From an uncultured Ruminococcus sp. (GTDB lineage: Bacteria > Bacillota > Clostridia > Oscillospirales > Ruminococcaceae): 64,000 bases of DNA. Positions 29,997 through 38,359 of the stretch are shown here, piece after piece; position 1 is the stretch's first letter; each line of letters opens with the position of its first letter. The translations under genes were made by a program, and so were the position numbers. The notes under the pieces are model-generated. The model did no database searches and was not told where the DNA came from. It was given only the letters and a program-made list of their open reading frames with translations. Location: assembly GCA_947345935.1 (NCBI GenBank), contig CAMZZN010000002.1, forward strand, positions 79,096 to 143,095, read 5' to 3'.

Positions 29997-30620
29997 ATCC
30001 TAATCCCTCGTTTCACTGGTGTAAGAATCTATACCAACAGATGATAATTAATTATAGCATATATTTCATTGGTTGGCAAGTCCTGAATCCTCATTTTGCT
30101 GAAGATCATTGATAATTTATTTTATTATTGTGAATGTCAGAATGTTAAAATAAAAAAATATAGTTCAAGCAATCTTTATGTATAAAAAATCTCTTGTGGA
30201 ATTCAGCAGAAATATGTCTGTGATTCCATGATATAGAGTAAATGATCACGGAAGAATATTTCCTGAAAGTTAGCAAAAAATGACTGATTTATTAATAAAC
30301 AGCAACATACGACTTGATTTGTTCATGAAAACGCAATAAAATATTAATATAAGATGATCCCCTGAAAACTCATTTACCAGAAGTGCTTTTCAGAGGAAGC
30401 CATTTGCTGACAGGGATCTGCACACTGTTCAGTACTTGATTCCGGATACGTTTCCGGATGAAGTTTACCATTATATTAATTAAAAGCGAGGAATGATGCA
30501 TATTAAGAAAAGCTTTTTAAGCAGAATTCCGACAGAGTCCTTAATGCGGCGTTGCCGTAAAGAACTCAAAGAAATCCAGATGGATTTCACCTACTGATTA
30601 TTTCTAAAAGGAGGATTTTT
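29997..30620. other. AT-rich intergenic stretch before the xylanase gene
   Basis: About 620 bases without a convincing large gene. Visible items are an inverted repeat TGGAAT/ATTCCA (30197-30228), a TCCGGA-TACGTT-TCCGGA repeat near 30443-30460, an open but ATG-less frame from about 30360 to 30484 ending in DEVYHYIN, and the short ORF 30493-30597. I could not place a convincing promoter. The protein-like frames could be remains of a lost gene. Confidence 0.4.
30493..30597 (+). CDS. Short ORF immediately upstream of the xylanase gene (34 aa)
   Basis: Begins MMHIKKSFLSRIPT and is basic, with a weak GAGG just before the doubled ATG. It ends 23 bases before the xylanase ATG. It is not recognisable. 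It may be a leader peptide, a relic, or chance. Reported because the second dockerin gene in the window also has a short ORF in front. Confidence 0.25.
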   Translation: MMHIKKSFLSRIPTESLMRRCRKELKEIQMDFTY

Positions 30621-33491
30621 ATGAAACTGAAAAGTAAATTAAGCAAATTGGCTGGTGTGTTTACAGTTGCAGTTATGTGTTTCACGATGCTTCCAAAAAT
30701 GCCGACTTCTTCTTCGGCGGCAAATGTTGGTGATAAGCTCAGCGTTGGCAACGGTACGAATCAGCATAAGGGCAATTGCGACGGTTACAGCTACGAGGTC
30801 TGGATTGACACAACTGGCGGCAACGGTTCCATGACACTCGGTCAGGGCGCTGCTTTCAAGGCGGAGTGGAATGCAAGTGTCAGCAGCGGTAACTTCCTTG
30901 CTCGCCGTGGTCTGGACTTTGGTTCCCAGAAAAAGGCTACCGATTATCCATACATCGGCATGGACTATGAAGCCGACTATCGTCAGACCGGCAGCGCAAA
31001 CGGCAACTCACGTCTTTGCGTATACGGCTGGTTCCAGAACAAGAACGCCGGCAACGTACCGCTCGTTGAGTACTACATCATCGAGGACTGGGTAGACTGG
31101 TGCCCGGATGCTAACGGCAAAATGGTTACCATTGATGGCGCACAGTACAAGATTTTCCAGATGGATCACACCGGTCCGACTATCAACGGCGGCAGTGAGA
31201 CATTTAAGCAGTATTTCAGTGTCCGTCAGCAAAAGAGAACCTCCGGTCACATTACTGTTTCCGATCACTTCAAGGCATGGGCAGACGAAGGTTGGGGTAT
31301 CGGTAATCTTTATGAGGTTGCTCTGAATGCTGAAGGCTGGCAGAGCAGCGGCGTCGCAGATATCAAAAAGCTCGATGTTTATACAGATCCCAGCGGAAAT
31401 CCAAACCCCACACCAGACCCTGCTCCTTCAGTAGAACCCGATGCAGACGGCAATTATTTCAAGAGCACATTTGAGTCCGGTACTGACGGCTGGTCTGAGA
31501 GAGGCGATGCATCTGTTTCAACTGATTCCGATAATTACTATGCCGGCAAGAAGTCGCTTTATGTTACAGGACGTACAGATAACTGGCACGGCGCTTCTAT
31601 CGCTCTCGATCCTGATGCCTTTGTTGCCGGAAATACCTACAGTTTCAGCACCGGTGTTCTCCAGAAGAGCGGTTCGGCAGTTGATATGCAGCTTACACTC
31701 CAGTATTCGCTTGACGGTGAAGATCACTACGATCAGATTGCTTCCGCAGCAGCAAAAAGCGGTGAGTGGACAAAGCTTGAAAATACTTCGTTCACTATCC
31801 CAGCCGGAGCAGTAAATCTTCTGCTTTATGTAGAAGCTCCTGACAGCCTTACAGATTTTTATATTGACGAAGCACGGGGATCAAAGTCAGGTGTAAAGTC
31901 ATCTGTAACAACAGGCGGCGGCACTGTCGCAGGCGCAACAATTACAACTACTACAACTACTACAACAACTACAAAGAAGCCATCCGTAACAACTACAACA
32001 ACAGCTAAATCTGAGAATCCCGGTTTAGAGGTAACCCTCTGGGGCGATGCAGACTGTGACGGAGAGGTGCTTCTTAACGATGCAATACTTGTTATGCAGG
32101 CGATAGGAAATCCTGACGTATATGGTGTAAACGGAAGTGATGCAAGCCATATCACTGAACAGGGCAGACTTAACGCAGACGTAAACGAGAATGGAAACGG
32201 TCTTACAAACCTTGACGCTCTTGCTATTCAGAAGTATCTTCTCAACATGATAAGTAAACTTCCTGAGAGTGTTCAGGATGGTAACACAGAGCCTATAGTT
32301 ACAACTACAATACCTACAGTTTCAGATACTGATTTTTTTGATGACAGCTTCTCTTCGGGAACAGACGGCTGGGAGCAGAGAGGAGCAGCTTCGCTCTCGC
32401 TTGATAATTCAACTTATTATTCAGAGGGATCATCCCTTAAAGTTACAGGCAGAGAGGATACATGGCAGGGCACCGCAAAGTCTCTTGACAGTTCATATAA
32501 GGCAGGAAATACATACAGCTTCAGCGCCGCAGTTCTTCAGGCGTCCGGCTCATCCCAGACCGCCAAAATGACTCTCCAGTATAATCTTGACGGAGAAGAA
32601 CATTATGATGAAATAGCTTCTGTAACAGCAGCAGACAAAACATGGACAAAGCTTGAAAATACAGCTTACACAATTCCGGCAGGAGCAACTGATCTTCTGC
32701 TTTACGTTGAACTTCCCGATTCGACAGCCGACTATTATCTTGACGATGCTCAGTCAGCTGCAAAGGGAACAGCCTCAAAGGTCGTAACAGGCAAGGGCAC
32801 GGTAGGAGTTGTTTCAGATCCTGCTGTAACACCTGCCGGAAAGGTTGATCCTTCAAAGCCCATGGTCGCTATCAGCTTTGACGACGGAGCAGTCGGATCA
32901 TCCGCAAACGCTACATCCATGAGGATAATCAATGCTCTTGCAAAGCAGGATTTCCGTGCTACTTTCTTCTATGTAGGCGACTGGATCAGAGGAACTGACG
33001 GCGAACAGGAAGTTAAGTATGCATATTCAAAGGGCATGGAGATCGCAAATCATACAAAGTCGCATCCGAACCTCACTGAGAAGTCTGCGTCTGAGATCAG
33101 AAGCGAGTACGATCAGTGTGCATCCAAGCTTAAAGGAATTATCGGAGCAGAGCCTTCAAAACTGCTGAGACTTCCTTATCTGGCGTCAAATCAGACAGTA
33201 CAGTCAACTCTTAATGATGTTCCGCTTATAACCTGTTCTATTGATACGCAGGACTGGAACGGCGCATCAAAGGATCAGATGGTAAGCAAGATAAAAAGTG
33301 CTATGAATGACGGTTCTCTTAACGGATCTATCGTACTTTGTCACGAAACATACGAAACAACGGCAGCTGCAATTGAAGAGCTTGCGCCTTACCTTAAGGA
33401 ACAGGGCTGGCAGATTGTAACTGTTTCCGAGATGTTTGAGGCAAAGGGCAAGCAGCTTAATGGCGGACAGATCTACACAAAGTGCAATTGA
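30621..33491 (+). CDS. Multimodular cellulosomal xylanase / acetyl esterase (GH11-CBM22-dockerin-CBM22-CE4)
   Basis: 956 residues with a signal peptide ending near residue 35. GH11 xylanase spans about 35-255: Glu150 in PLVEYYIIEDW is the likely nucleophile and Glu238 in NAEGWQSSG the acid/base. A CBM22-like domain follows (273-430), then a Thr-rich linker, then a type I dockerin (about 470-555; DADCDGEVLLNDAI and DVNENGNGLTNLDALA). A second CBM22 (570-725) is clearly related to the first. The C-terminal NodB/CE4 domain (about 745-945) has SFDDG, HTKSH, RLPY and LCHE, i.e. intact metal and catalytic motifs. It should cleave xylan and remove acetyl side groups while attached to a cellulosome. 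Similar architectures are known from Ruminococcus flavefaciens. AAGGAGG lies 7 bases before the ATG. Confidence 0.95.
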   Translation: MKLKSKLSKLAGVFTVAVMCFTMLPKMPTSSSAANVGDKLSVGNGTNQHKGNCDGYSYEVWIDTTGGNGSMTLGQGAAFKAEWNASVSSGNFLARRGLDFGSQKKATDYPYIGMDYEADYRQTGSANGNSRLCVYGWFQNKNAGNVPLVEYYIIEDWVDWCPDANGKMVTIDGAQYKIFQMDHTGPTINGGSETFKQYFSVRQQKRTSGHITVSDHFKAWADEGWGIGNLYEVALNAEGWQSSGVADIKKLDVYTDPSGNPNPTPDPAPSVEPDADGNYFKSTFESGTDGWSERGDASVSTDSDNYYAGKKSLYVTGRTDNWHGASIALDPDAFVAGNTYSFSTGVLQKSGSAVDMQLTLQYSLDGEDHYDQIASAAAKSGEWTKLENTSFTIPAGAVNLLLYVEAPDSLTDFYIDEARGSKSGVKSSVTTGGGTVAGATITTTTTTTTTTKKPSVTTTTTAKSENPGLEVTLWGDADCDGEVLLNDAILVMQAIGNPDVYGVNGSDASHITEQGRLNADVNENGNGLTNLDALAIQKYLLNMISKLPESVQDGNTEPIVTTTIPTVSDTDFFDDSFSSGTDGWEQRGAASLSLDNSTYYSEGSSLKVTGREDTWQGTAKSLDSSYKAGNTYSFSAAVLQASGSSQTAKMTLQYNLDGEEHYDEIASVTAADKTWTKLENTAYTIPAGATDLLLYVELPDSTADYYLDDAQSAAKGTASKVVTGKGTVGVVSDPAVTPAGKVDPSKPMVAISFDDGAVGSSANATSMRIINALAKQDFRATFFYVGDWIRGTDGEQEVKYAYSKGMEIANHTKSHPNLTEKSASEIRSEYDQCASKLKGIIGAEPSKLLRLPYLASNQTVQSTLNDVPLITCSIDTQDWNGASKDQMVSKIKSAMNDGSLNGSIVLCHETYETTAAAIEELAPYLKEQGWQIVTVSEMFEAKGKQLNGGQIYTKCN

Positions 33492-33573
33492 GAAATTGTG
33501 TTCGTTGAGAAGAAGTACGGATTTTTCTGAAAGTATGTTTTTAAATTAAGATTTCTTCAATTCATATCCCCTT

Positions 33574-33604
33574 ACAGCAGCCGACTATTCAGGTCGGCTG
33601 CTGT
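33574..33604 (+). terminator. Terminator after the xylanase gene
   Basis: ACAGCAGCCGAC / GTCGGCTGCTGT, 12-bp stem, followed by TTTTATTT. Confidence 0.88.
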
Positions 33605-33665
33605 TTTATTTAGCTAAAAACAGCGGTTTGCAACTGCCTATTGACAAATTGTAAAGTCCGGTTGC

Positions 33666-33694
33666 TTGACTTCAACTGAAATATATCATATAAT
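33666..33694 (+). promoter_or_regulatory. Promoter of the HTH membrane protein gene
   Basis: TTGACT (33666-33671) and TATAAT (33689-33694), 17-base spacer. Confidence 0.82.
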
Positions 33695-33736
33695 TAGAGC
33701 GTAATCAATTGATATACAGAAAGGTGGAAAAAATTT

Positions 33737-34741
33737 ATGATTTTTGCAGATAAGCTTGTTGACCTAAGGAAGAAGAACGGTATGTCTCAGGAAGAACTTG
33801 CTGAAAAGATGAACGTCAGCCGCCAGTCGGTTTCTAAGTGGGAGGGAGCACAGTCTGTGCCGGATTTAAACAGAATACTTGCACTGTCACGTATTTTCAG
33901 CGTAACTACTGATTATCTTCTGAACGATGAGATCGAAGTATGCGCAGACGCCTCTGTTATCGGAGATGACGATGAGAAATCCCTCAGAAAAGTGACAATG
34001 GAAGAAGCGTCGGTTTTTCTTAAAATTAATGAAAAAAATGCACGGCGTACAGCTTTTGCCGTTTTTCTTTGCATTGTTTCGGTAATTCCGCTTTTGCTTC
34101 TTGGCGTTGCGGGAGAAAGCGGCAGATTTCCATTATCGGAGGACAGTGCAGGAGTGATCGGACTTATAATTCTTTTGCTTATTGTTGCTGCATCAGTGGG
34201 GATTTTTATGATATCGGACAGTGAAATGAATCCGTATAAATATCTGGAAGAAGAAAGTATAGATACCGAATATGGTGTTTCCGGAATGGTAAGGGAAAAA
34301 AGAAAAAACCATGGATTTTCTTATATGCGAAATAAAATTATGGGTTCAATTATTTGTATAATTTCTGTTATTCCAATGATTGGTTCAGTACTTATTTCCG
34401 AATCTGATTTTGTCTGTACTGTCGGATTATGTATTATGCTGTTTGTCTGTGGTCTTGGCGTATATTTTCTTGTCATGGCTGAAAATATCAATGAAGGGTT
34501 TGATAAACTTCTTGAAGACGGTAAATATTCCAAAGAAAACAAATCAGTCAAAAAAGAATGCGCCAGCAGACCAAGCATCGGAAAAATATATTGGCTCATA
34601 TTAGCGGCGCTGTTTCTGGCTGTGGGATTCATTGCAGACGATTGGGGACATAACTGGATAATTCTTGTTATCGGAGCTGTTTTATACGGCGTTGTGGTTG
34701 AATTTTCAAAGTTTTCCGGCGGTAAATCCGGCAAATTATAA
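33737..34741 (+). CDS. XRE-type HTH protein with C-terminal membrane domain
   Basis: 334 residues. Residues 1-60 are a well-formed XRE HTH (LRKKNGMSQEELAEKMNVSR, then QSVSKWEGAQSVPDL). After about residue 110 come five or so hydrophobic segments in three groups, with a charged loop near 175-195. This is a membrane-anchored regulator type common in Firmicutes; target and signal are unknown. AAAGGTGG precedes the ATG by about 9 bases. Monocistronic behind its own promoter. Confidence 0.85.
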   Translation: MIFADKLVDLRKKNGMSQEELAEKMNVSRQSVSKWEGAQSVPDLNRILALSRIFSVTTDYLLNDEIEVCADASVIGDDDEKSLRKVTMEEASVFLKINEKNARRTAFAVFLCIVSVIPLLLLGVAGESGRFPLSEDSAGVIGLIILLLIVAASVGIFMISDSEMNPYKYLEEESIDTEYGVSGMVREKRKNHGFSYMRNKIMGSIICIISVIPMIGSVLISESDFVCTVGLCIMLFVCGLGVYFLVMAENINEGFDKLLEDGKYSKENKSVKKECASRPSIGKIYWLILAALFLAVGFIADDWGHNWIILVIGAVLYGVVVEFSKFSGGKSGKL

Positions 34742-34857
34742 AAATATTAAATATAAATTTGTCACTAATCAACAAAGTTTTTATCATTCTATTTACAAAG
34801 TGTTTATTATGTTATATAATAAATATTAAGGTATAAATTTAAAGCGTGGTGAATAAT

Positions 34858-35718
34858 GTGATAAAGTATCTTTCAGGAGATTACGAAACAGTTGATTATG
34901 ACGAAAAAAAGTATGTATTGCTCCATGATAATTATGATAACGAAGCATATCCTGTACATTGGCACAGCGCAGTTGAACTGCTCATGCCTCTGAAGAATCA
35001 TTATATCGTCAATGTGGGCGGCATTGATTATCGTATTGAAGAGAATGAAGTACTTATTGTTCCTCCCGGAGAGCTTCACAGTATGCCAGCGATTCCAGGT
35101 CACAGACTGATATTCCAGTGCGATAATGTTAATTTGGGTGACGTTCCGGTGCTGGAAACCGTTATGAGAGCTTTAAAGTCGCCTGTGCTAATTACTCCTG
35201 GGTATAGCAGGGAACTTCACATTTTCGCCAGAAAAACCATGATGGATATATATAAGATGTATAATTCAAAATCAGAGCTTGCCGTAGTCAGAACTTATCT
35301 GATGATGATAGATCTTTTTATGGCTCTGCGGGAATTTCAGTTGGAGCAGAGCAAAATACTTATGGATTGTGATGACGAGAAAATCAGTGAATACAGTGAA
35401 AAATTCGGTACAGTTTTTAAATATATCGACAATAACTATATGTATGATATTTCACTGGATCAGCTTGCAAATGTTGCAGGCTACAGCAAATATCATTTTT
35501 CAAGGATATTCAAGCAGTATAATTCCATGTCGTATTTACAATACATAAATGCACGCCGTACAAGAGCGGCAGAGCTTCTGCTTCTTGACCCGACTATCCC
35601 TATAACTGAGGTGGCAATGAGATCGGGATTCAAGAGTCTTACCACGTTCAATCGTATCTTCAAGGAGATTAAGCACTGTACTCCTACAGATTTCAAGAAG
35701 CTCTATTCTAATCATTAA
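34858..35718 (+). CDS. AraC-family transcriptional regulator with cupin-like N-terminus
   Basis: About 286 residues. The N-terminal half (HWHSAVELLMPLKNHYIVNV, IVPPGELHSMP) is an AraC-type cupin sugar- or ligand-binding domain. The last 100 residues hold two HTH motifs, including ISLDQLANVAGYSKYHFSRI and ITEVAMRSGFKSLTTFNRIF. The open frame begins at GTG 34846, but GGTG at 34848-34851 suits the GTG at 34858 better. It lies between two dockerin genes and may control fibre-degradation genes; that is inference from position only. Confidence 0.87.
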   Translation: MIKYLSGDYETVDYDEKKYVLLHDNYDNEAYPVHWHSAVELLMPLKNHYIVNVGGIDYRIEENEVLIVPPGELHSMPAIPGHRLIFQCDNVNLGDVPVLETVMRALKSPVLITPGYSRELHIFARKTMMDIYKMYNSKSELAVVRTYLMMIDLFMALREFQLEQSKILMDCDDEKISEYSEKFGTVFKYIDNNYMYDISLDQLANVAGYSKYHFSRIFKQYNSMSYLQYINARRTRAAELLLLDPTIPITEVAMRSGFKSLTTFNRIFKEIKHCTPTDFKKLYSNH

Positions 35719-35771
35719 GAAGATGTCCGCATAGAAAACTTCACGTATAATTTCTATGCGGATATCTTCTT
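35717..35771 (+). terminator. Terminator after the AraC regulator
   Basis: A 21-bp stem with one mismatch (35717-35737 with 35751-35771), directly after the stop codon. Confidence 0.8.
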
Positions 35772-35837
35772 AAACCAAATTCTTTTGTTTTGAAAAATTT
35801 CCCTTTTGTCAGAAAATCAGGTATAAGGCATACCGAT

Positions 35838-35993
35838 ATGAAATCTGACAAAGGGGCATTTTTATGTCTGAATGAAAGCTTGATCATGATCGTATCTCAT
35901 CTGCTGATTACAGTTTTAATGCCGCATATATTATCCAAAGACAGGTTCAGAGTTTATTGTAAGAGAAAAAATAAAAATAACCGACTAAAATAA
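35838..35993 (+). CDS. Possible small membrane protein (51 aa)
   Basis: An ATG at 35838 with AAGG about 9 bases upstream begins a 51-residue frame with one hydrophobic stretch (LIMIVSHLLITVLMPHIL) and a basic tail. No family recognised. It sits in a 370-base gap that otherwise holds the AraC terminator, an ACAATG/CATTGT inverted repeat near 36001-36020, and a leader ORF. It could be chance. Confidence 0.25.
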   Translation: MKSDKGAFLCLNESLIMIVSHLLITVLMPHILSKDRFRVYCKRKNKNNRLK

Positions 35994-36044
35994 TATAAAG
36001 ACAATGCTTTGAATCATTGTAACATAAAATCAGAAAGGAGCAGT

Positions 36045-36092
36045 ATGATTTATAACGATCTGCAAAAAATGATCGATATATCATACAAATGA
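36045..36092 (+). CDS. Leader ORF overlapping the CotH-dockerin start (15 aa)
   Basis: MIYNDLQKMIDISYK followed by TGA, preceded by an excellent AAAGGAG ribosome binding site. Its stop codon overlaps the CotH gene start as ATGA (36089-36092). The CotH ATG itself has no ribosome binding site apart from this ORF, so the leader probably brings ribosomes to CotH by coupling. Alternatively the CotH start is misjudged. Confidence 0.55.
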   Translation: MIYNDLQKMIDISYK

Positions 36093-38191
36093 GAATTATG
36101 ATTATTAAGCTGATCAGGAGACTCGCTTCATGCGTAATAGCCGCAATTATTTGCTGCGGATGCTGTGTATACAGTGTCTCTGCCGGGGACGAATCGTTTT
36201 ATGAAAACAATCCTGTTTCCGAACGTCAACAGGATTACCTTGATCTCTTTTTTGATAATGGAATATCCTTTTTAAGCAATGAGAACGATCCACCGGAAAT
36301 GTACTATTCAGATATTCCGGTAATAAAGTTTCAGGTCAGCGGACTTTCTCCTCAGACTGATACCGGAATCGACTATACGGATTGGTGGTACAGTGAATGG
36401 GATGATTGCCGTTATGTTTTTCTGCCTGCAACTGCTGACAGAAACAGCCTTATTATATCTTATCAGACTGAAAACGGCGATCTTTCTTTAAACGGCGAAA
36501 AAATCATATCAGGAGCAGCAACATCTCTCCTGAACTCCGCTGATGAATTCAATGTTACAGTCGGCGATGTGGACTGCGGAAAATTAAAGGTCATGCAGTC
36601 TGAACTCGGATGCATATACCTTTCAACATCAAGCGGAGGTCTTGATACTCTTGATAATAACGGCTGGATGACTGAAACAGGTTCGGCTGTTATGCTGGAC
36701 GCAGACGGAACCATCGAGTATCAAGGAGAGCTTGAAAAAATAAAATCTCATGGTAATTCATCCTGGGACTATAGCAAAAAGAAATCCTATAATATAAAGC
36801 TCCCTGAAAAGAAAAATCTTTACGGCATGGGTAAAGCTAAAAAATGGGCGCTGTTATCAAATTATCTCGATCATTCCATGCTGCGCAACAAGGTCACTTC
36901 GGAAATAAGCCGTGCCGGCGGTATGGAATATGTAATGGATTCGGTGTTTGTAGACCTGTATGCCGACGGTTCCTATCGTGGTACATACCAGCTGACAGAA
37001 CGTGTTCAGATCCAGAAACAGCGTGTCAATATCCGTGACCTTGAAGAAGAAACCGAATTGCTTAATAATAAGGAACTTGATGAATATCCTCAGATACTGT
37101 CAGGAATTCCTGAAAATTCTAACGATCAGTATGTGGTAAACAGCTATAAATACTACGATACTCCCAATGATCCTGATGATATCACCGGCGGATATCTGCT
37201 TCAGTTTCAGTTGCCGGGCAGATACAGCTATAAGGCAGAAAGCGGATTTATAACTTCAAGAGGGTCAGTTATTGAAATAGACGGTCCCGAATATGCAAGC
37301 AAGGAACAGGTTCTTTACATACGTAATTTTGTTCAGGAAATGGAGGATGCCGTTTATTCGGAAACAGGATATAACTCAAAAGGAAAACATTACAGCGATT
37401 ATATTGACGTTGATTCCCTTATAACAGCGTACCTTGTGCAGGAAATATCTATGAATATTGATGTGACGAATACCAGTTTCTATTTTTATAAAGATTCAGA
37501 CCTTAGAGGAGACGGTAAAATCCATTTTGGACCTGCATGGGATTTTGATCTTGCTTATGGAAGCTTCCCAACAGTCAGGCAGAACTCATACGGTGATATA
37601 TGCTATTCACTGGATACGAAAAAGTTGTTTGTTATTTGTTTTCCGATTGTCGGGTATGAGGAATATGCTGTAAATCAGCCATCCATTGAAGGAATAAACT
37701 GGATCGGGAAATTGTACAAAAAGGGAGATATAGCAGAAAGATCCGCTGAAATATATTTTGAGCGTTTTGAACCCTATATAAATGAACTCACCTCGGCATC
37801 AGACGGCGGTGCGGCGCTTATAACTCAGATGGCGGAAGAAATAAGATCCTCCGCTGAAATGAACAATGCACGCTGGCATACATACGGAGGACGCGAGTAC
37901 TGTGTTTTCGGCTCGTCAAGCGGAGCGGATTTCATGGAGTCTGTCGATATAATGAGACAATTTTTAGCTGACAGAAAAAATGGTCTTGATCAGATCTGGG
38001 CAGAATACAGAAGCGTTAAAGGCGACGTAAATTCCGACGGCAGGTTCAGTATTGCAGATATTGTAATGATGCAGGGATTTCTGCTCGGAAGATCAGAGCT
38101 TTCGGACTGGAAAGCCGGCGATCTTTGTCAGGATAATGTAATAGACTCTTTTGATCTTGCCGCTATGAGGCATTTAATTATAAACAACTAA
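36089..38191 (+). CDS. CotH-family kinase-like protein with dockerin
   Basis: 700 residues. A signal peptide (LASCVIAAIICCGCC...SVSA) ends near residue 33. Residues about 170-500 match the CotH family: KSHGNSSWDYSKKKSYNIKL, KKWALLSNYLDHSMLRNKV, YQLTERVQI, and FGPAWDFDLAYGS near 475-487 (the metal-binding DxD-type site). The last 55 residues are a type I dockerin (GDVNSDGRFSIADIV and GDLCQDNVIDSFDLAAMR). CotH proteins are atypical protein kinases in spore coats; dockerin-linked forms are known in cellulosomes of Ruminococcus, with unclear roles. Start coupled to a leader ORF. Confidence 0.9.
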   Translation: MRIMIIKLIRRLASCVIAAIICCGCCVYSVSAGDESFYENNPVSERQQDYLDLFFDNGISFLSNENDPPEMYYSDIPVIKFQVSGLSPQTDTGIDYTDWWYSEWDDCRYVFLPATADRNSLIISYQTENGDLSLNGEKIISGAATSLLNSADEFNVTVGDVDCGKLKVMQSELGCIYLSTSSGGLDTLDNNGWMTETGSAVMLDADGTIEYQGELEKIKSHGNSSWDYSKKKSYNIKLPEKKNLYGMGKAKKWALLSNYLDHSMLRNKVTSEISRAGGMEYVMDSVFVDLYADGSYRGTYQLTERVQIQKQRVNIRDLEEETELLNNKELDEYPQILSGIPENSNDQYVVNSYKYYDTPNDPDDITGGYLLQFQLPGRYSYKAESGFITSRGSVIEIDGPEYASKEQVLYIRNFVQEMEDAVYSETGYNSKGKHYSDYIDVDSLITAYLVQEISMNIDVTNTSFYFYKDSDLRGDGKIHFGPAWDFDLAYGSFPTVRQNSYGDICYSLDTKKLFVICFPIVGYEEYAVNQPSIEGINWIGKLYKKGDIAERSAEIYFERFEPYINELTSASDGGAALITQMAEEIRSSAEMNNARWHTYGGREYCVFGSSSGADFMESVDIMRQFLADRKNGLDQIWAEYRSVKGDVNSDGRFSIADIVMMQGFLLGRSELSDWKAGDLCQDNVIDSFDLAAMRHLIINN

Positions 38192-38206
38192 TTGTAATCA
38201 GCGTTT

Positions 38207-38237
38207 AAAGCCCGTTCACATAATGCGAACGGGCTTT
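38207..38237 (+). terminator. Terminator after the CotH gene
   Basis: AAAGCCCGTTC / GAACGGGCTTT, 11-bp stem, followed by TATTGT. Confidence 0.85.
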
Positions 38238-38266
38238 TATTGTAAAAACAGATTCTTAAAAAGGTA

Positions 38267-38295
38267 TTGACAAAAGCGAAATAGTGTGGTATAAT
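38267..38295 (+). promoter_or_regulatory. Promoter of the sulfur operon
   Basis: TTGACA (38267-38272) and TATAAT (38290-38295), both consensus, 17-base spacer, about 65 bases before the sulfhydrylase gene. Confidence 0.9.
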
Positions 38296-38359
38296 CTATT
38301 TATAACCTACAAAGTATGTATGATTAGTATATTTGCTAAAATGAAAGGATGTTATAACT

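Noticed and set aside
30360..30484. ATG-less open frame upstream of the xylanase ending in DEVYHYIN
   Set aside because: No start codon or ribosome binding site, and no family recognised; perhaps a gene remnant but not supportable as a CDS.
31930..32010. Repeated ACAACTACT-type units resembling a microsatellite
   Set aside because: They encode the Thr-rich linker before the dockerin, as usual for cellulosomal enzymes.
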